Shown here in pieces: positions 5,782 to 13,500 of a DNA stretch of 20,625 nucleotides; the first letter of the stretch is position 1, and each line of letters begins with the position of its first letter. This DNA is from Clostridia bacterium (lineage in GTDB: Bacteria > Bacillota > Clostridia > Oscillospirales > RGIG7773), in assembly GCA_017554835.1 (NCBI GenBank), contig JAFZHO010000106.1:1-20625 (forward strand). Reading direction: 5' to 3'. The position numbers were made by a program, and so were the translations under genes. The notes below the pieces were generated by a model. The model was given only the letters and a program-made list of their open reading frames with translations, was not told where the DNA came from and did not search any database.

Positions 5782-7296
5782 TTATCCTAGTAGACTTTCT
5801 CCCGTCATATCTGCGGGCTGTTCTATTCCCATAAGTTCAAGCATAGTTGGAGCAATATCGGCAAGTCTGCCGTTTTCTTTTAGTTTGCCCTCGTAGCCAA
5901 CAACTGCAAAAGGAACAGGGAAGGTAGTATGAGGAGTGAATGATTCTCCGTTTTCGTCTATCATTTTTTCTGCGTTACCGTGGTCGGCAGTGATTATGGC
6001 TTTTCCGCCCATTTTCAAAACTGCTTCCACCGTTCTGCCAACGCAGGTATCAACGGCTTCAACGGCTTTAACTGCTGCCTCGTAGATGCCCGTATGGCCT
6101 ACCATATCGCAGTTAGCATAGTTTAAAACGATAGCATCATATTTTCCGCTTTCGATTTTTTCAACTACTGCATCGCAAACCTCATAAGCGCTCATTTCAG
6201 GTTTCAAATCGAAGGTTGGAACGTCTGGAGATTTTATAAGCACTCTATCTTCGCCCTCAAAGGTTTTTTCCTCTCCACCATTGAAGAAGAAGGTTACGTG
6301 AGCGTATTTCTGAGTTTCTGCAATTCTAAGCTGAGTTTTATTATTTTTGCTCAAAATCTCTCCGAAAGTATTTTTAAGTTCGGTTGGTTTGAAAGCAACT
6401 TCAACGTTTGGCATTGTTGCATCATACTGAGTCATACAAACGTAGTATAATTTCATAAAGCCATTTTTTCTTTCAAAACCATCGAAGTTTTCATCAACGA
6501 AGGTTCTTGTTATCTGTCTTGCTCTGTCGGGTCTGAAATTGAAGAAAATAACGCTGTCGTTCTCTTTTATGGTTCCGTTTTCATCGCAAACAACGGGAAC
6601 TACGAACTCGTCTGTTACGTCGTTAGCATAGGAATCAGCAACCGCTTTAACGGGGTCTTCGGCTTTAACTCCCTCGCCGTAAACCATAGCGGCATAAGCT
6701 TTTTCAACTCTGTCCCAGGCGAAATCTCTATCCATTGCATAGTATCTTCCGCAAATTGTTGCAATTTTTCCAACGCCGAGTTTTTCAAGATGGTTTTTAG
6801 TATCTTCAACGAAGCCCTTACCGGAAGTTGTTGAAACGTCGCGTCCGTCCAAAAGAGCATGAACGTAGATTTTTTCAACGCCTTTTTCTGCTGCCATATC
6901 GCAAAGTCCAAGCAAATGGTCTATATGGCTATGAACACCACCATCAGACAAAAGTCCGATAAAATGAAGAGCAGAATTATTATTTTTTACGTTTTCAATA
7001 GCGCCGCAAAATGCCTCGTTATCAAAAACTTTTTTCTCAGAAATTTCTTTAGAAATTCTAACAAGTTCCTGATAAACAACGCGCCCTGCACCGATATTGG
7101 TATGGCCTACTTCGGAGTTTCCCATCTGGCCATCGGGAAGCCCAACGTCAAGACCGGATGCACCTATATAGGTCATAGGATTTTCTGAAAAAAGTTTATC
7201 AAGATTTGGAGTATTTGCGCCATAAATAGCGTTTCCTTCTTTGACATCGTTTTTTCCGAAACCGTCCATTATAATTAAAGCTACAGGTTTTTTCAT
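5782..7296 (-). CDS. gpmI: 2,3-bisphosphoglycerate-independent phosphoglycerate mutase
   Basis: A 504-residue, Mn-dependent glycolytic enzyme that interconverts 3- and 2-phosphoglycerate through a phosphoserine. It is an alkaline-phosphatase superfamily member of normal length. Visible motifs: the metal-binding start IIMDGFGKN (8-16), the phosphoserine S61 in PDGQMGNSEVGHTNIGAG (54-70), HALLDGRDV around 145-154, FFNFRPDRARQ near 250, NYANCDMVGHTG near 395-405 and ADHGNAEKM near 440. These are the usual metal ligands of the family. The start follows AAGGAG about 7 bases upstream, and only 14 bases separate it from the tpiA stop, so it is the last gene of pgk-tpiA-gpmI. No enolase gene follows; a shared terminator does. 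Confidence 0.97.
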   Translation of the reverse strand: MKKPVALIIMDGFGKNDVKEGNAIYGANTPNLDKLFSENPMTYIGASGLDVGLPDGQMGNSEVGHTNIGAGRVVYQELVRISKEISEKKVFDNEAFCGAIENVKNNNSALHFIGLLSDGGVHSHIDHLLGLCDMAAEKGVEKIYVHALLDGRDVSTTSGKGFVEDTKNHLEKLGVGKIATICGRYYAMDRDFAWDRVEKAYAAMVYGEGVKAEDPVKAVADSYANDVTDEFVVPVVCDENGTIKENDSVIFFNFRPDRARQITRTFVDENFDGFERKNGFMKLYYVCMTQYDATMPNVEVAFKPTELKNTFGEILSKNNKTQLRIAETQKYAHVTFFFNGGEEKTFEGEDRVLIKSPDVPTFDLKPEMSAYEVCDAVVEKIESGKYDAIVLNYANCDMVGHTGIYEAAVKAVEAVDTCVGRTVEAVLKMGGKAIITADHGNAEKMIDENGESFTPHTTFPVPFAVVGYEGKLKENGRLADIAPTMLELMGIEQPADMTGESLLG

Positions 7297-7310
7297 AGTT
7301 TTACTCCTTT

Positions 7311-8078
7311 TTATTTACAAGCAGCGTTAACTATCGTAGCAAAATCAGCTGCTTTTAGTGAAGCACCACCGATAAGACCACCGTCAACGTTCACTTTGGA
7401 AAGAAGCTCATCGCAGTTTGATGCGTTCATAGAACCGCCATACTGAATAGTGATTTTTTCGGCTGCAACTTCACCGTAAACCTCTTTAATAACGTTTCTG
7501 ATAACGCCGTTAACTTCGTCTGCCTGGTCGGAAGTTGCAGTTTTTCCTGTTCCGATCGCCCAAACGGGTTCATAAGCGATAATAACGTTTTCAAGATCTT
7601 TTTCGCTAACGTCAAGAAGTGCAATTTTAGTCTGCATAGCAACAAGCTCGTTAGTAATGGTGTTTTCTCTGTCTTTCAAAGTTTCGCCAACGCATAAAAT
7701 AGGTTTCAATCCATTAGAAAGAGCAGCAAGAACTTTTTTATTAACTGTTTCATCTGTTTCGCCAAAATACTGTCTTCTCTCGCTATGGCCTAAAACAACG
7801 TATTCAGTGCCAACTGCTTTTAGCATATCTGCGGAAATTTCTCCCGTGAAAGCGCCGCTTTTTTCAAAATGCATATTTTCTGCGCCAACTTTAATATTTG
7901 TTCCTTCGCAGGCCTTAACTGCTGCATCAAGACAAACGAAAGGCACGCAAACAACAACGTCGCAGGTAGCGTCTTTAACAAGTGGTTTTATCTCGTTAAT
8001 TAATTCTACCGCTTCTTTTGGAGTTTTATTCATTTTCCAGTTACCTGCGATAACTGCTTTTCTTACTTCTTTTTTCAT
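7311..8078 (-). CDS. tpiA: Triosephosphate isomerase
   Basis: A 255-residue TIM barrel that interconverts dihydroxyacetone phosphate and glyceraldehyde 3-phosphate. The catalytic residues are all present: K15 in GNWKMNKT (12-19), H98 in VVLGHSERR (94-102) and E170 in AYEPVWAIGTG (168-178). Loop 6 (PVWAIGTGKTATSDQA) and the phosphate-binding GGSMNASN and GGLIGGASL motifs near the C-terminus are intact. The ATG at 8078 follows AAAGGAA about 9 bases upstream. It is the middle gene of the glycolytic operon. It is separated from pgk by 84 bases holding a stable 15-bp hairpin that is not a terminator, and from gpmI by 14 bases. Confidence 0.98.
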   Translation of the reverse strand: MKKEVRKAVIAGNWKMNKTPKEAVELINEIKPLVKDATCDVVVCVPFVCLDAAVKACEGTNIKVGAENMHFEKSGAFTGEISADMLKAVGTEYVVLGHSERRQYFGETDETVNKKVLAALSNGLKPILCVGETLKDRENTITNELVAMQTKIALLDVSEKDLENVIIAYEPVWAIGTGKTATSDQADEVNGVIRNVIKEVYGEVAAEKITIQYGGSMNASNCDELLSKVNVDGGLIGGASLKAADFATIVNAACK

Positions 8079-8121
8079 TCTATAATTCCTTTCAAATATT
8101 AACGAATTTTATTCTTAACAA

Positions 8122-8156
8122 TTTTATGTCCGAAGAGAGTTTCTTCGGACATAAAA
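8122..8156. other. Stable 15-bp hairpin between pgk and tpiA
   Basis: TTTTATGTCCGAAGA (8122-8136) pairs perfectly with TCTTCGGACATAAAA (8142-8156), loop of 5. The T-run is on the 5' side and the A-run on the 3' side of the stem on both strands, the opposite of an intrinsic terminator. It more likely stabilises or processes the pgk mRNA, or sets the ratio of pgk to tpiA expression. Confidence 0.65.
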
Positions 8157-8162
8157 GAAATA

Positions 8163-9347
8163 TTATTTATCGTTTAATGCTGCAATACCGGGAAGTTCGA
8201 TTCCTTCAAGGAATTCAAGAGAAGCTCCGCCACCGGTTGAAATATGAGTCATTTTATCGCCGAAACCAAGTTTAGTAACAGCAGCTGCAGAGTCACCACC
8301 ACCGATAATAGTGATTGCTCCGCTTTCAGCAAGAGCAGTTGCAATGCTTAAAGTTCCCTGAGCAAAGGTTGGGAATTCAAATACGCCCATAGGTCCGTTC
8401 CAAACAACTGTTTTAGCATCTTTGATAACGTTTGCAAAAAGTTCTCTTGTTTCAGGACCGATATCCATACCTTCAACGTCATCCGGAATATTCATAGTAT
8501 CAACTACCATAGTCTCGGTATCGTTTGAGAAATCTTTTCCGCAAAGAGTATCAACAGGAAGATAAAGTTTTACGCCTTTTTCTTCTGCTTTTGCCATAAG
8601 TTCTTTTGCAAGTTCAACTTTATCAGCTTCGAATAGGGATTTACCGATTTTACCGCCTTTTGCGCCGATAAATGTATAAGCCATACCGCCACCGATAATG
8701 ATAGAATCAACTTTTTCGATAAGGTTATTGATAACGCCGATTTTATCAGAAACTTTTGCGCCGCCAAGAATAGCAACGAAAGGTCTTTCAGGATTTGAAA
8801 GAGCTTTGCCCATGATTTCGATTTCTTTCTGGATTAGATAACCGCATACTGCAGGGATATAATCTGCTATACCGGTTGTTGAGCAGTGAGCTCTGTGAGC
8901 AGTTCCAAAAGCATCGTTAACGAAGATATCTGCCATTGAAGCAAGCTCTTTAGAAAATGCCGGGTCGTTTTTAGTTTCTTCTTTATGGAAACGAACGTTT
9001 TCGATAAGCATAATATCGCCGTCTTTTAGCTCAGAAGCAAGTTTTTTTGCATCTTCGCCGATAACGTCTTTTGCCATCTTAACTTCGCAACCTAAAAGCT
9101 CAGAAAGTCTTTTTGCAACGGGTGCAAGTGAATATTTTGGATTAACTTCTCCTTTTGGTCTGCCAAGATGAGAAGAAAGAATGATTTTTGCTTCGTTTTC
9201 TTTTAGGTACTTGATAGTTTTCAAAGCACCAACGATTCTGTTATCGTTTGTAATGTTTCCGTTTTCATCAAGGGGCACGTTGAAATCGCATCTAACGAAT
9301 ACTCTTTTGCCTCTGACGTCAATGTTTTCAATTGTCTTTTTGTTCAT
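8163..9347 (-). CDS. pgk: Phosphoglycerate kinase
   Basis: A 394-residue glycolytic kinase that makes ATP from 1,3-bisphosphoglycerate and ADP. The ATG at 9347 is preferred to an in-frame GTG at 9359, because GAGGTG (which contains that GTG) lies 9 bases before the ATG. Motifs: RCDFNVP (19-25), SSHLGRPKG (58-66), NDAFGTAHRAHCSTTGI near 145-160, ILGGAKVSDKIGVI near 195, GGGMAYTF near 221, VVWNGPMGVFE near 318 and the nucleotide-binding IIGGGDSAAA near 350. All are canonical. It is the first gene of pgk-tpiA-gpmI. A gap (GAPDH) gene, which often precedes pgk in Firmicutes, is absent. Instead there is a dedicated promoter with a tandem palindromic operator upstream. Confidence 0.98.
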   Translation of the reverse strand: MNKKTIENIDVRGKRVFVRCDFNVPLDENGNITNDNRIVGALKTIKYLKENEAKIILSSHLGRPKGEVNPKYSLAPVAKRLSELLGCEVKMAKDVIGEDAKKLASELKDGDIMLIENVRFHKEETKNDPAFSKELASMADIFVNDAFGTAHRAHCSTTGIADYIPAVCGYLIQKEIEIMGKALSNPERPFVAILGGAKVSDKIGVINNLIEKVDSIIIGGGMAYTFIGAKGGKIGKSLFEADKVELAKELMAKAEEKGVKLYLPVDTLCGKDFSNDTETMVVDTMNIPDDVEGMDIGPETRELFANVIKDAKTVVWNGPMGVFEFPTFAQGTLSIATALAESGAITIIGGGDSAAAVTKLGFGDKMTHISTGGGASLEFLEGIELPGIAALNDK

Positions 9348-9399
9348 AACAAAAGTCACCTCTATATAATATTTTTTATTAACAGTTCAAACCACTATA

Positions 9400-9428
9400 A
9401 TTTTATCTCAAAATAGTATTTTTTTCAA
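9400..9428 (-). promoter_or_regulatory. Promoter of the pgk-tpiA-gpmI operon
   Basis: On the minus strand TTGAAA (9428-9423), a 17-base spacer and TAAAAT (9405-9400), about 50 bases before the pgk start. A TATAGT directly after the -10 box could be an alternative. Confidence 0.6.
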
Positions 9429-9441
9429 GTATTTTTTCATT

Positions 9442-9480
9442 TATTTTGGTAACAAAATAAAATATTTTGGTAACAAAATA
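9442..9480. promoter_or_regulatory. Tandem palindromic operator upstream of pgk
   Basis: TATTTTGGTAACAAAATA occurs twice without a mismatch, at 9442-9459 and 9463-9480. Each copy is a palindrome with 7-bp arms (TATTTTG/CAAAATA) around GTAA. Their centres are 21 bp apart, two helical turns, which favours cooperative binding on one DNA face. They lie upstream of the pgk -35 box, at about -57 and -78 from the expected start, an activator-like position. The regulator is unknown; the motif does not match the usual CcpA, CggR or Rex sites. Confidence 0.6.
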
Positions 9481-9551
9481 ACTAAAAAACCCGTCGCTTT
9501 GCAAAATAAATAATACAACCTTACAAATTTAAAAAATTATCATATTATTAT

Positions 9552-9580
9552 TTGACAAAATCCTTTTAAAATACTAAAAT
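9552..9580 (+). promoter_or_regulatory. Sigma-A promoter of the PRPP synthetase gene
   Basis: Perfect TTGACA (9552-9557), a 17-base spacer and TAAAAT (9575-9580), 35 bases before the start codon. Confidence 0.75.
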
Positions 9581-9615
9581 ATTTATATAAGTTTAAAAAA
9601 GGAGATTTTGAAATT

Positions 9616-10728
9616 ATGTCATCAGATTCATCAAATTTTTCACCACTTGGAATTATCGCTCTTAAAAGCTGCAAGGAATTAGGGGAGCAGATAGATGCTC
9701 ATATCCGCTCTATCAGAAAAGATCCTGATAATACTTCTTATCTTATTCCTATTCAGGACGTTCGATTCTCAAACGGAGAAGGCAAGGTTAAAATTCTTGA
9801 TTCAGTAAGAGGCAAGGATATCTATATCCTATGCGATATATCAAATTATAGTTGCACTTATAATATGTATGGCTTCGAAAACCATATGGGACCTGATGAA
9901 CATTTCAGAGATATAAAAAGAGTCATCTCTGCAATCGGCGGAAAGGCAGAGCGCGTTACCGTTATAATGCCACTACTTTATTCTTCCCGTCAGCATAAGA
10001 GAAAAGGCAGAGAATCTCTTGACTGCGCTATGGCGCTTCAGGAACTTGAGCATCTTGGAATTACCACCTTGCTTACTTTTGACGCTCATGATCCCACTAT
10101 TCAGAACGCAATTCCACTTGTTTCCTTTGAAAACGTATTCCCTACTTATACTGTTCTTAAATGCTTTTTGGCAGACCATAAGAATACTCCAATCGATAAA
10201 GAGAACTTTATCGTAATGAGTCCTGATACCGGCGCTATGGATAGAGCAATCTACTTTGCAAATATGCTTAGTCTTGATGTTGGTATGTTCTATAAAAGAC
10301 GTGATTTCTCAACTATTGTCAACGGCAAAAACCCAATTATTGAGCATAAATATATTGGTCGTGACGTTGAAGGCAAAAATATTATTATAATCGATGATAT
10401 GATAGCTTCCGGAGAAAGTGTTTTTGATATTGTTGACGAACTTAAAAAACGTAACGCTGCAGAAATCTCCGTTGCAACTACCTTCGCTTTCTTCACCGAA
10501 GGAATCGAAAAATTCAATAAATACTACGAAGAAGGCAAAATCAGCAAGGTATATTCAACTAACCTTTCTTACCTTCCTGAAAAGGTCAGAACTGCTCCCT
10601 GGTTCAGAGAGGTTGATATGTCTAAATTCGTTGGTAAGTTAGTCAGCACTCTTAACTATAACCATTCAATTTCTCCTCTTCTTGACGCAAGAGCAAGAAT
10701 CCAGAAACTTTTAAATCAGAGCAAATAA
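9616..10728 (+). CDS. Ribose-phosphate pyrophosphokinase, long variant form
   Basis: This 370-residue enzyme of the PRPP synthetase family should make phosphoribosyl pyrophosphate from ribose 5-phosphate and ATP for nucleotide, histidine and tryptophan synthesis. Visible motifs: the ATP-loop counterpart MPLLYSSRQHKRKGRESLD (118-136), the metal-site counterpart TFDAHDPTIQNAIP (154-167), and the PRPP-binding loop IIIIDDMIASGES (256-268). It is about 50 residues longer than classical Prs (310-320), with an extended N-terminus and an added C-terminal stretch. The usual DLH reads DAHDP. These mark a divergent clade rather than the standard housekeeping enzyme, so kinetics and regulation may differ. 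AAGGAGA precedes the ATG by about 11 bases, a slightly long spacing. The gene is monocistronic and divergent from pgk. Confidence 0.88.
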   Translation: MSSDSSNFSPLGIIALKSCKELGEQIDAHIRSIRKDPDNTSYLIPIQDVRFSNGEGKVKILDSVRGKDIYILCDISNYSCTYNMYGFENHMGPDEHFRDIKRVISAIGGKAERVTVIMPLLYSSRQHKRKGRESLDCAMALQELEHLGITTLLTFDAHDPTIQNAIPLVSFENVFPTYTVLKCFLADHKNTPIDKENFIVMSPDTGAMDRAIYFANMLSLDVGMFYKRRDFSTIVNGKNPIIEHKYIGRDVEGKNIIIIDDMIASGESVFDIVDELKKRNAAEISVATTFAFFTEGIEKFNKYYEEGKISKVYSTNLSYLPEKVRTAPWFREVDMSKFVGKLVSTLNYNHSISPLLDARARIQKLLNQSK

Positions 10729-10741
10729 TTAAGCATAATAT

Positions 10742-10773
10742 AAGACACGATGCGATGCATCGTGTCTTTTTTT
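10742..10773 (+). terminator. Strong intrinsic terminator of the PRPP synthetase gene
   Basis: AAGACACGATGC (10742-10753) pairs perfectly with GCATCGTGTCTT (10757-10768) around a GAT loop, followed by a run of T to 10773. It nearly touches the stop of the converging minus-strand gene and may serve both. Confidence 0.9.
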
Positions 10774-10774
10774 A

Positions 10775-11440
10775 TTAACCAAGTTTATTCATAATCTCTT
10801 CTATAATTTCAATAGCGCTTTCATCTTCTTTTCTCAAAAGAGTATCAAGTTTTATAACGAGGGATAAAATCTCCTCTTTTTTCTCTTCTGAAAGATTTCT
10901 GAAACTTTCCTTTGAAACCTCTTCATAAATACCGTTAATCTTTTTCTTATAAAGATTGGTATTAAGATCTACCATATAATCATAGAGAATTTTTTCGCAT
11001 CTACCATCAGAGGTTGCTACTGCCTTTTTTTCTTCCTCGATTATTTTTTCCTGCCTTTTTTTATCACGGGCTTTCAAAAAATCTTCTTTATTATCTCTAT
11101 AAATAACGTAGCCGCAAAATCCGTATGTTCCCAAAAACCAAAAAATATCAATAATAAGCGCTAAAATGGGATTTATATTTTTATAGAATAAAAAGATAGA
11201 AACAGAAACGGAAAAAACAAGATTTAGTCCCGCAATGAGACTTGCAAGGGATTTTATTTTGCTCTCCTTAATCATAAAGGAAGAAAGGAAAAATATAACC
11301 TCTGATAACAAAGCAAAAACAAAAGAAGTTATAAACATTCCGTCAATTTCATATAAGACAAATAGCAACGCATAAATAATTGCCGTTAAAAAAAGAACAC
11401 CAAGTCCTATTATATAATCTTTTTTAGATAGTTTAATCAT
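10775..11440 (-). CDS. Membrane protein with charged cytoplasmic tail, function unknown
   Basis: A 221-residue protein. Four membrane segments are visible, at about 9-29, 34-55, 62-85 and 90-113. They are followed by a highly charged, lysine- and glutamate-rich tail (about 115-221) with coiled-coil character (ARDKKRQEKIIEEEKKA, then an amphipathic repeat to EEIMNKLG). I recognise no named family or catalytic motif. The ATG at 11440 follows GAGGTGC about 5 bases upstream, and a near-consensus promoter lies at 11469-11497. The gene is monocistronic between tepA (same strand, upstream) and the converging PRPP synthetase gene. A helical membrane anchor with a cytoplasmic tail suggests a scaffold or sensor, but that is speculation. 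Confidence 0.7.
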   Translation of the reverse strand: MIKLSKKDYIIGLGVLFLTAIIYALLFVLYEIDGMFITSFVFALLSEVIFFLSSFMIKESKIKSLASLIAGLNLVFSVSVSIFLFYKNINPILALIIDIFWFLGTYGFCGYVIYRDNKEDFLKARDKKRQEKIIEEEKKAVATSDGRCEKILYDYMVDLNTNLYKKKINGIYEEVSKESFRNLSEEKKEEILSLVIKLDTLLRKEDESAIEIIEEIMNKLG

Positions 11441-11468
11441 AATGCACCTCGAAATATTTTCTGCTTTA

Positions 11469-11497
11469 ATTATACTATCTAACTTATGATTTGTCTA
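11469..11497 (-). promoter_or_regulatory. Promoter of the membrane protein gene at 10775-11440
   Basis: On the minus strand TAGACA (11497-11492), a 17-base spacer and a perfect TATAAT (11474-11469), about 29 bases before the start. The -35 box lies inside the end of the tepA coding region. Confidence 0.65.
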
Positions 11498-12167
11498 TAT
11501 TTTTTATCATTTCATAAAGGCAAGTCATAGCATCTGATAAACCGCCCACATAATCAATAAGTCCCTCTTTTACTGCTTCTTCCCCGTTCAAGATACTTCC
11601 CACGTCGGAAACAAGTTCTTCTTTATTATGCATTATTTCAAGAAATCTTTCTTTTGAAATATTTGAATTTCCTTCAACGAAGTTAACTATTCTCTCCTGA
11701 ATTTTATCAAAATACCAAAAAGACTGAGGCACTCCGATAACAAGCCCGTTCATTCTCACGGGGTGAACGGTCATGGCAGCGCTTTTTGCAATAAAGCTTT
11801 TTTTTGCCGAAACTGCAAGGGGAACTCCGATGGAATGTCCCCCACCGAGAACGAGAGAAACCGTTGGCTTTTTCATAGTAGAAATCATTTCAGCGATGGC
11901 AAGCCCTGCCTCCACGTCTCCTCCTGCAGTATTTAAGATTATGAGGACGCCTTTTGTATCGTCATCTTCTTCAATATCAACCAGCATGGGAATTATATGC
12001 TCGTATTTAGTTGCCTTTTCGTTTGATGGCAAAATGGTATGCCCCTCTATCTGACCTATAATGGTTATGGCTCTTATGAGGCTATTATTTTTTATAACCT
12101 TGGTATCGCCGTAGGATTCTATCTCATTTTGCTTATCCTCGCTCATTATCAATTCTTCTTTAGACAT
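11484..12167 (-). CDS. tepA: ClpP-like serine protease, TepA (translocation-enhancing) type
   Basis: A 227-residue cytoplasmic peptidase of the ClpP/crotonase fold, of the Bacillus TepA (YmfB) type, which is linked to protein secretion and signal-peptide turnover. The ATG at 12167 is chosen because GGAGG lies about 7 bases upstream; a longer in-frame start at 12185 would overlap that site. Motifs: IGQIEGH (37-43), LNTAGGDVEAGLAIAEMI (79-96, substrate-positioning), nucleophile S112 in GGGHSIGVPLA, and catalytic H135 in MTVHPVR. The acid residue lies further on in the usual position around residue 185 (DVGSILNGEEAVKEGLIDYVG). It follows the YtvI-like gene. Its SD is part of a terminator-like hairpin, which suggests coupled regulation. 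Confidence 0.85.
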   Translation of the reverse strand: MSKEELIMSEDKQNEIESYGDTKVIKNNSLIRAITIIGQIEGHTILPSNEKATKYEHIIPMLVDIEEDDDTKGVLIILNTAGGDVEAGLAIAEMISTMKKPTVSLVLGGGHSIGVPLAVSAKKSFIAKSAAMTVHPVRMNGLVIGVPQSFWYFDKIQERIVNFVEGNSNISKERFLEIMHNKEELVSDVGSILNGEEAVKEGLIDYVGGLSDAMTCLYEMIKNIDKS

Positions 12168-12171
12168 AAAA

Positions 12172-12219
12172 AACCTCCAAAACAAAACGTCTCTTTTTAG
12201 TATGCTTTGTTTGGAGGTT
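12172..12219 (-). terminator. Terminator-like hairpin that overlaps the tepA ribosome binding site
   Basis: On the minus strand AACCTCCAAACAAAGC (12219-12204) pairs with TTTGTTTTGGAGGTT (12186-12172) with one bulge. It is followed by a T-run, then ATG of tepA. The 3' arm contains the GGAGG Shine-Dalgarno, so the hairpin can end the ytvI transcript and also mask tepA translation. Confidence 0.7.
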
Positions 12220-12224
12220 ATTTA

Positions 12225-13316
12225 TTATTCTGTTTTTTTCCAGAAAGTAAGATTTATAACTTTTTTATCTTGCAAATTTCTTAAAAGCGTTATAGTTATA
12301 GGGAATAGGAACATTCCAAAAAGCCCTAATAAACGAAGTCCCGTAAACATTGCAACAATGGTAACAACAGGATGAAGTCCTATCTGCTTTCCTACTATTC
12401 TCGGCTCAATTATCTGCCTTACAAGGAGAATAACGAGATAAGTAACCGCAAGTCCGATTCCTCTTGGGATATCTCCTATAATAAAGCATATCAAAGCCCA
12501 GGGAATAAGAACGCCGCCGGTGCCAAGTATGGGAAGAATATCAAATAACGCAATAACGAATGCCAAAGTGATTGCATAATCAACCCGAAGAATCATAAAT
12601 GCAATCCATATTTCTGCAAAGGTTATAAGAAGAATCTTGCCGTAGGATTTTAGATACTGACCGATAATCTTAAATACCTCTGCTTTTGTGCTGGTGAAAA
12701 ATCCTCTGACTCTTTTTGGAAGATTTTCTCTCGTAAATTTCTTAATAACATCAAGGTCCGCACTAAAGAAGAAAGAGAAAATAAGACAAATCACAACAGA
12801 AAGAACTGCGCTTGGAATAGATGAAACAAACTTCGTTACGAAATTTATAACCTGCTTTCCGTAATTTGACGGAATAGAAAGAATAAAGTTCTCAAGAGAC
12901 TGGCTCATATTCTCGATATATTTTGCAAAATCCGATGGAAGATAAGAGATATAGCCGTTTATTTTGTTTCCTACTTTATCAAAAAGGGCAGTTGCCTCTG
13001 CAATCCATCCGGAAGAGTTTGAAACGATGGCTCTTGCCTCTTCGTATAGTTTATATCCAAGAAGGATAATCAGATAAATCCCAACGCCCGCAACGGCAAG
13101 AACAATAATTGCCGAGGTTATTTTTCTTGGTATTTTTAGTTTTTTATGGGCAAAATTAACTAACGGCTCAACCATAAAAGCAATCAAGGCACCTATTATA
13201 AAAGGCAATAAAACAGGCAACAAATAAGAAAAGAATAAAATAATTACCGTTATGATAAGTCCGAAATAAAAGAAATTTATAAGAAATTTTAATCTGCTTT
13301 TTTCTTTATTTTCCAT
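12225..13316 (-). CDS. ytvI: AI-2E family transporter, probable sporulation membrane protein YtvI
   Basis: A 363-residue polytopic membrane protein. The ATG at 13316 is preferred because GGGAGG lies 7 bases upstream. It has about eight membrane segments: two near the start, one at about 65-88, a large soluble loop (about 90-150), then further helices in the C-terminal half. The conserved family core is visible: FALFDILPILGTG-like (reads DILPILGTGG), VRQIIEPRIVGKQIGLHPV, and MFTGLRLLGLFGMFLFP. The EPRIVG and IGLHP motifs match the AI-2E/PerM superfamily, and the IGLHPVVTIVAMF variant fits the YtvI group of spore formers. The substrate is not known. It is followed by a terminator that overlaps the tepA start. 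Confidence 0.82.
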   Translation of the reverse strand: MENKEKSRLKFLINFFYFGLIITVIILFFSYLLPVLLPFIIGALIAFMVEPLVNFAHKKLKIPRKITSAIIVLAVAGVGIYLIILLGYKLYEEARAIVSNSSGWIAEATALFDKVGNKINGYISYLPSDFAKYIENMSQSLENFILSIPSNYGKQVINFVTKFVSSIPSAVLSVVICLIFSFFFSADLDVIKKFTRENLPKRVRGFFTSTKAEVFKIIGQYLKSYGKILLITFAEIWIAFMILRVDYAITLAFVIALFDILPILGTGGVLIPWALICFIIGDIPRGIGLAVTYLVILLVRQIIEPRIVGKQIGLHPVVTIVAMFTGLRLLGLFGMFLFPITITLLRNLQDKKVINLTFWKKTE

Positions 13317-13348
13317 TGATTTACCTCCCATATACTAATTCATATAGC

Positions 13349-13377
13349 ATTATAACATAAAATATCTAAAATAAACA
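13349..13377 (-). promoter_or_regulatory. Possible promoter of ytvI
   Basis: On the minus strand a perfect TATAAT (13354-13349) preceded by a poor -35 (TGTTTA). It lies about 32 bases before the start, so the -10 box is believable and the rest is weak. No sigma-G or sigma-E type box is recognisable. Confidence 0.4.
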
Positions 13378-13416
13378 GAGTTTTTTTGTAGAACTATTTA
13401 AACTTTTATTAAAGTG

Positions 13417-13445
13417 TTGATAATCCCATATTTTTGTGGTATACT
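13417..13445 (+). promoter_or_regulatory. Promoter of the UPF0735-hom-glpQ operon
   Basis: TTGATA (13417-13422), a 17-base spacer and TATACT (13440-13445), 55 bases before the TTG start. The roughly 50-base leader has no T-box, riboswitch or threonine leader peptide. Confidence 0.7.
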
Positions 13446-13500
13446 GTTTTCATTCTGAAAACAACTGTATTTGTTTCAAGGACAAAAAGGAGGGCATCTT

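Noticed and set aside
7657..8085. 142-codon open frame on the plus strand inside tpiA
   Set aside because: It is antisense to a clear, full-length tpiA with all catalytic residues, and has no domain or good ribosome site.
9442..9480. Rex or CcpA operator
   Set aside because: The palindrome lacks the TTGTgA-N-TcACAA spacing of Rex and the CG centre of cre sites.
13446..13500. T-box, riboswitch or threonine leader before hom
   Set aside because: The leader is only about 50 bases, with no T-box motif, no Thr/Ile codon run and no terminator.
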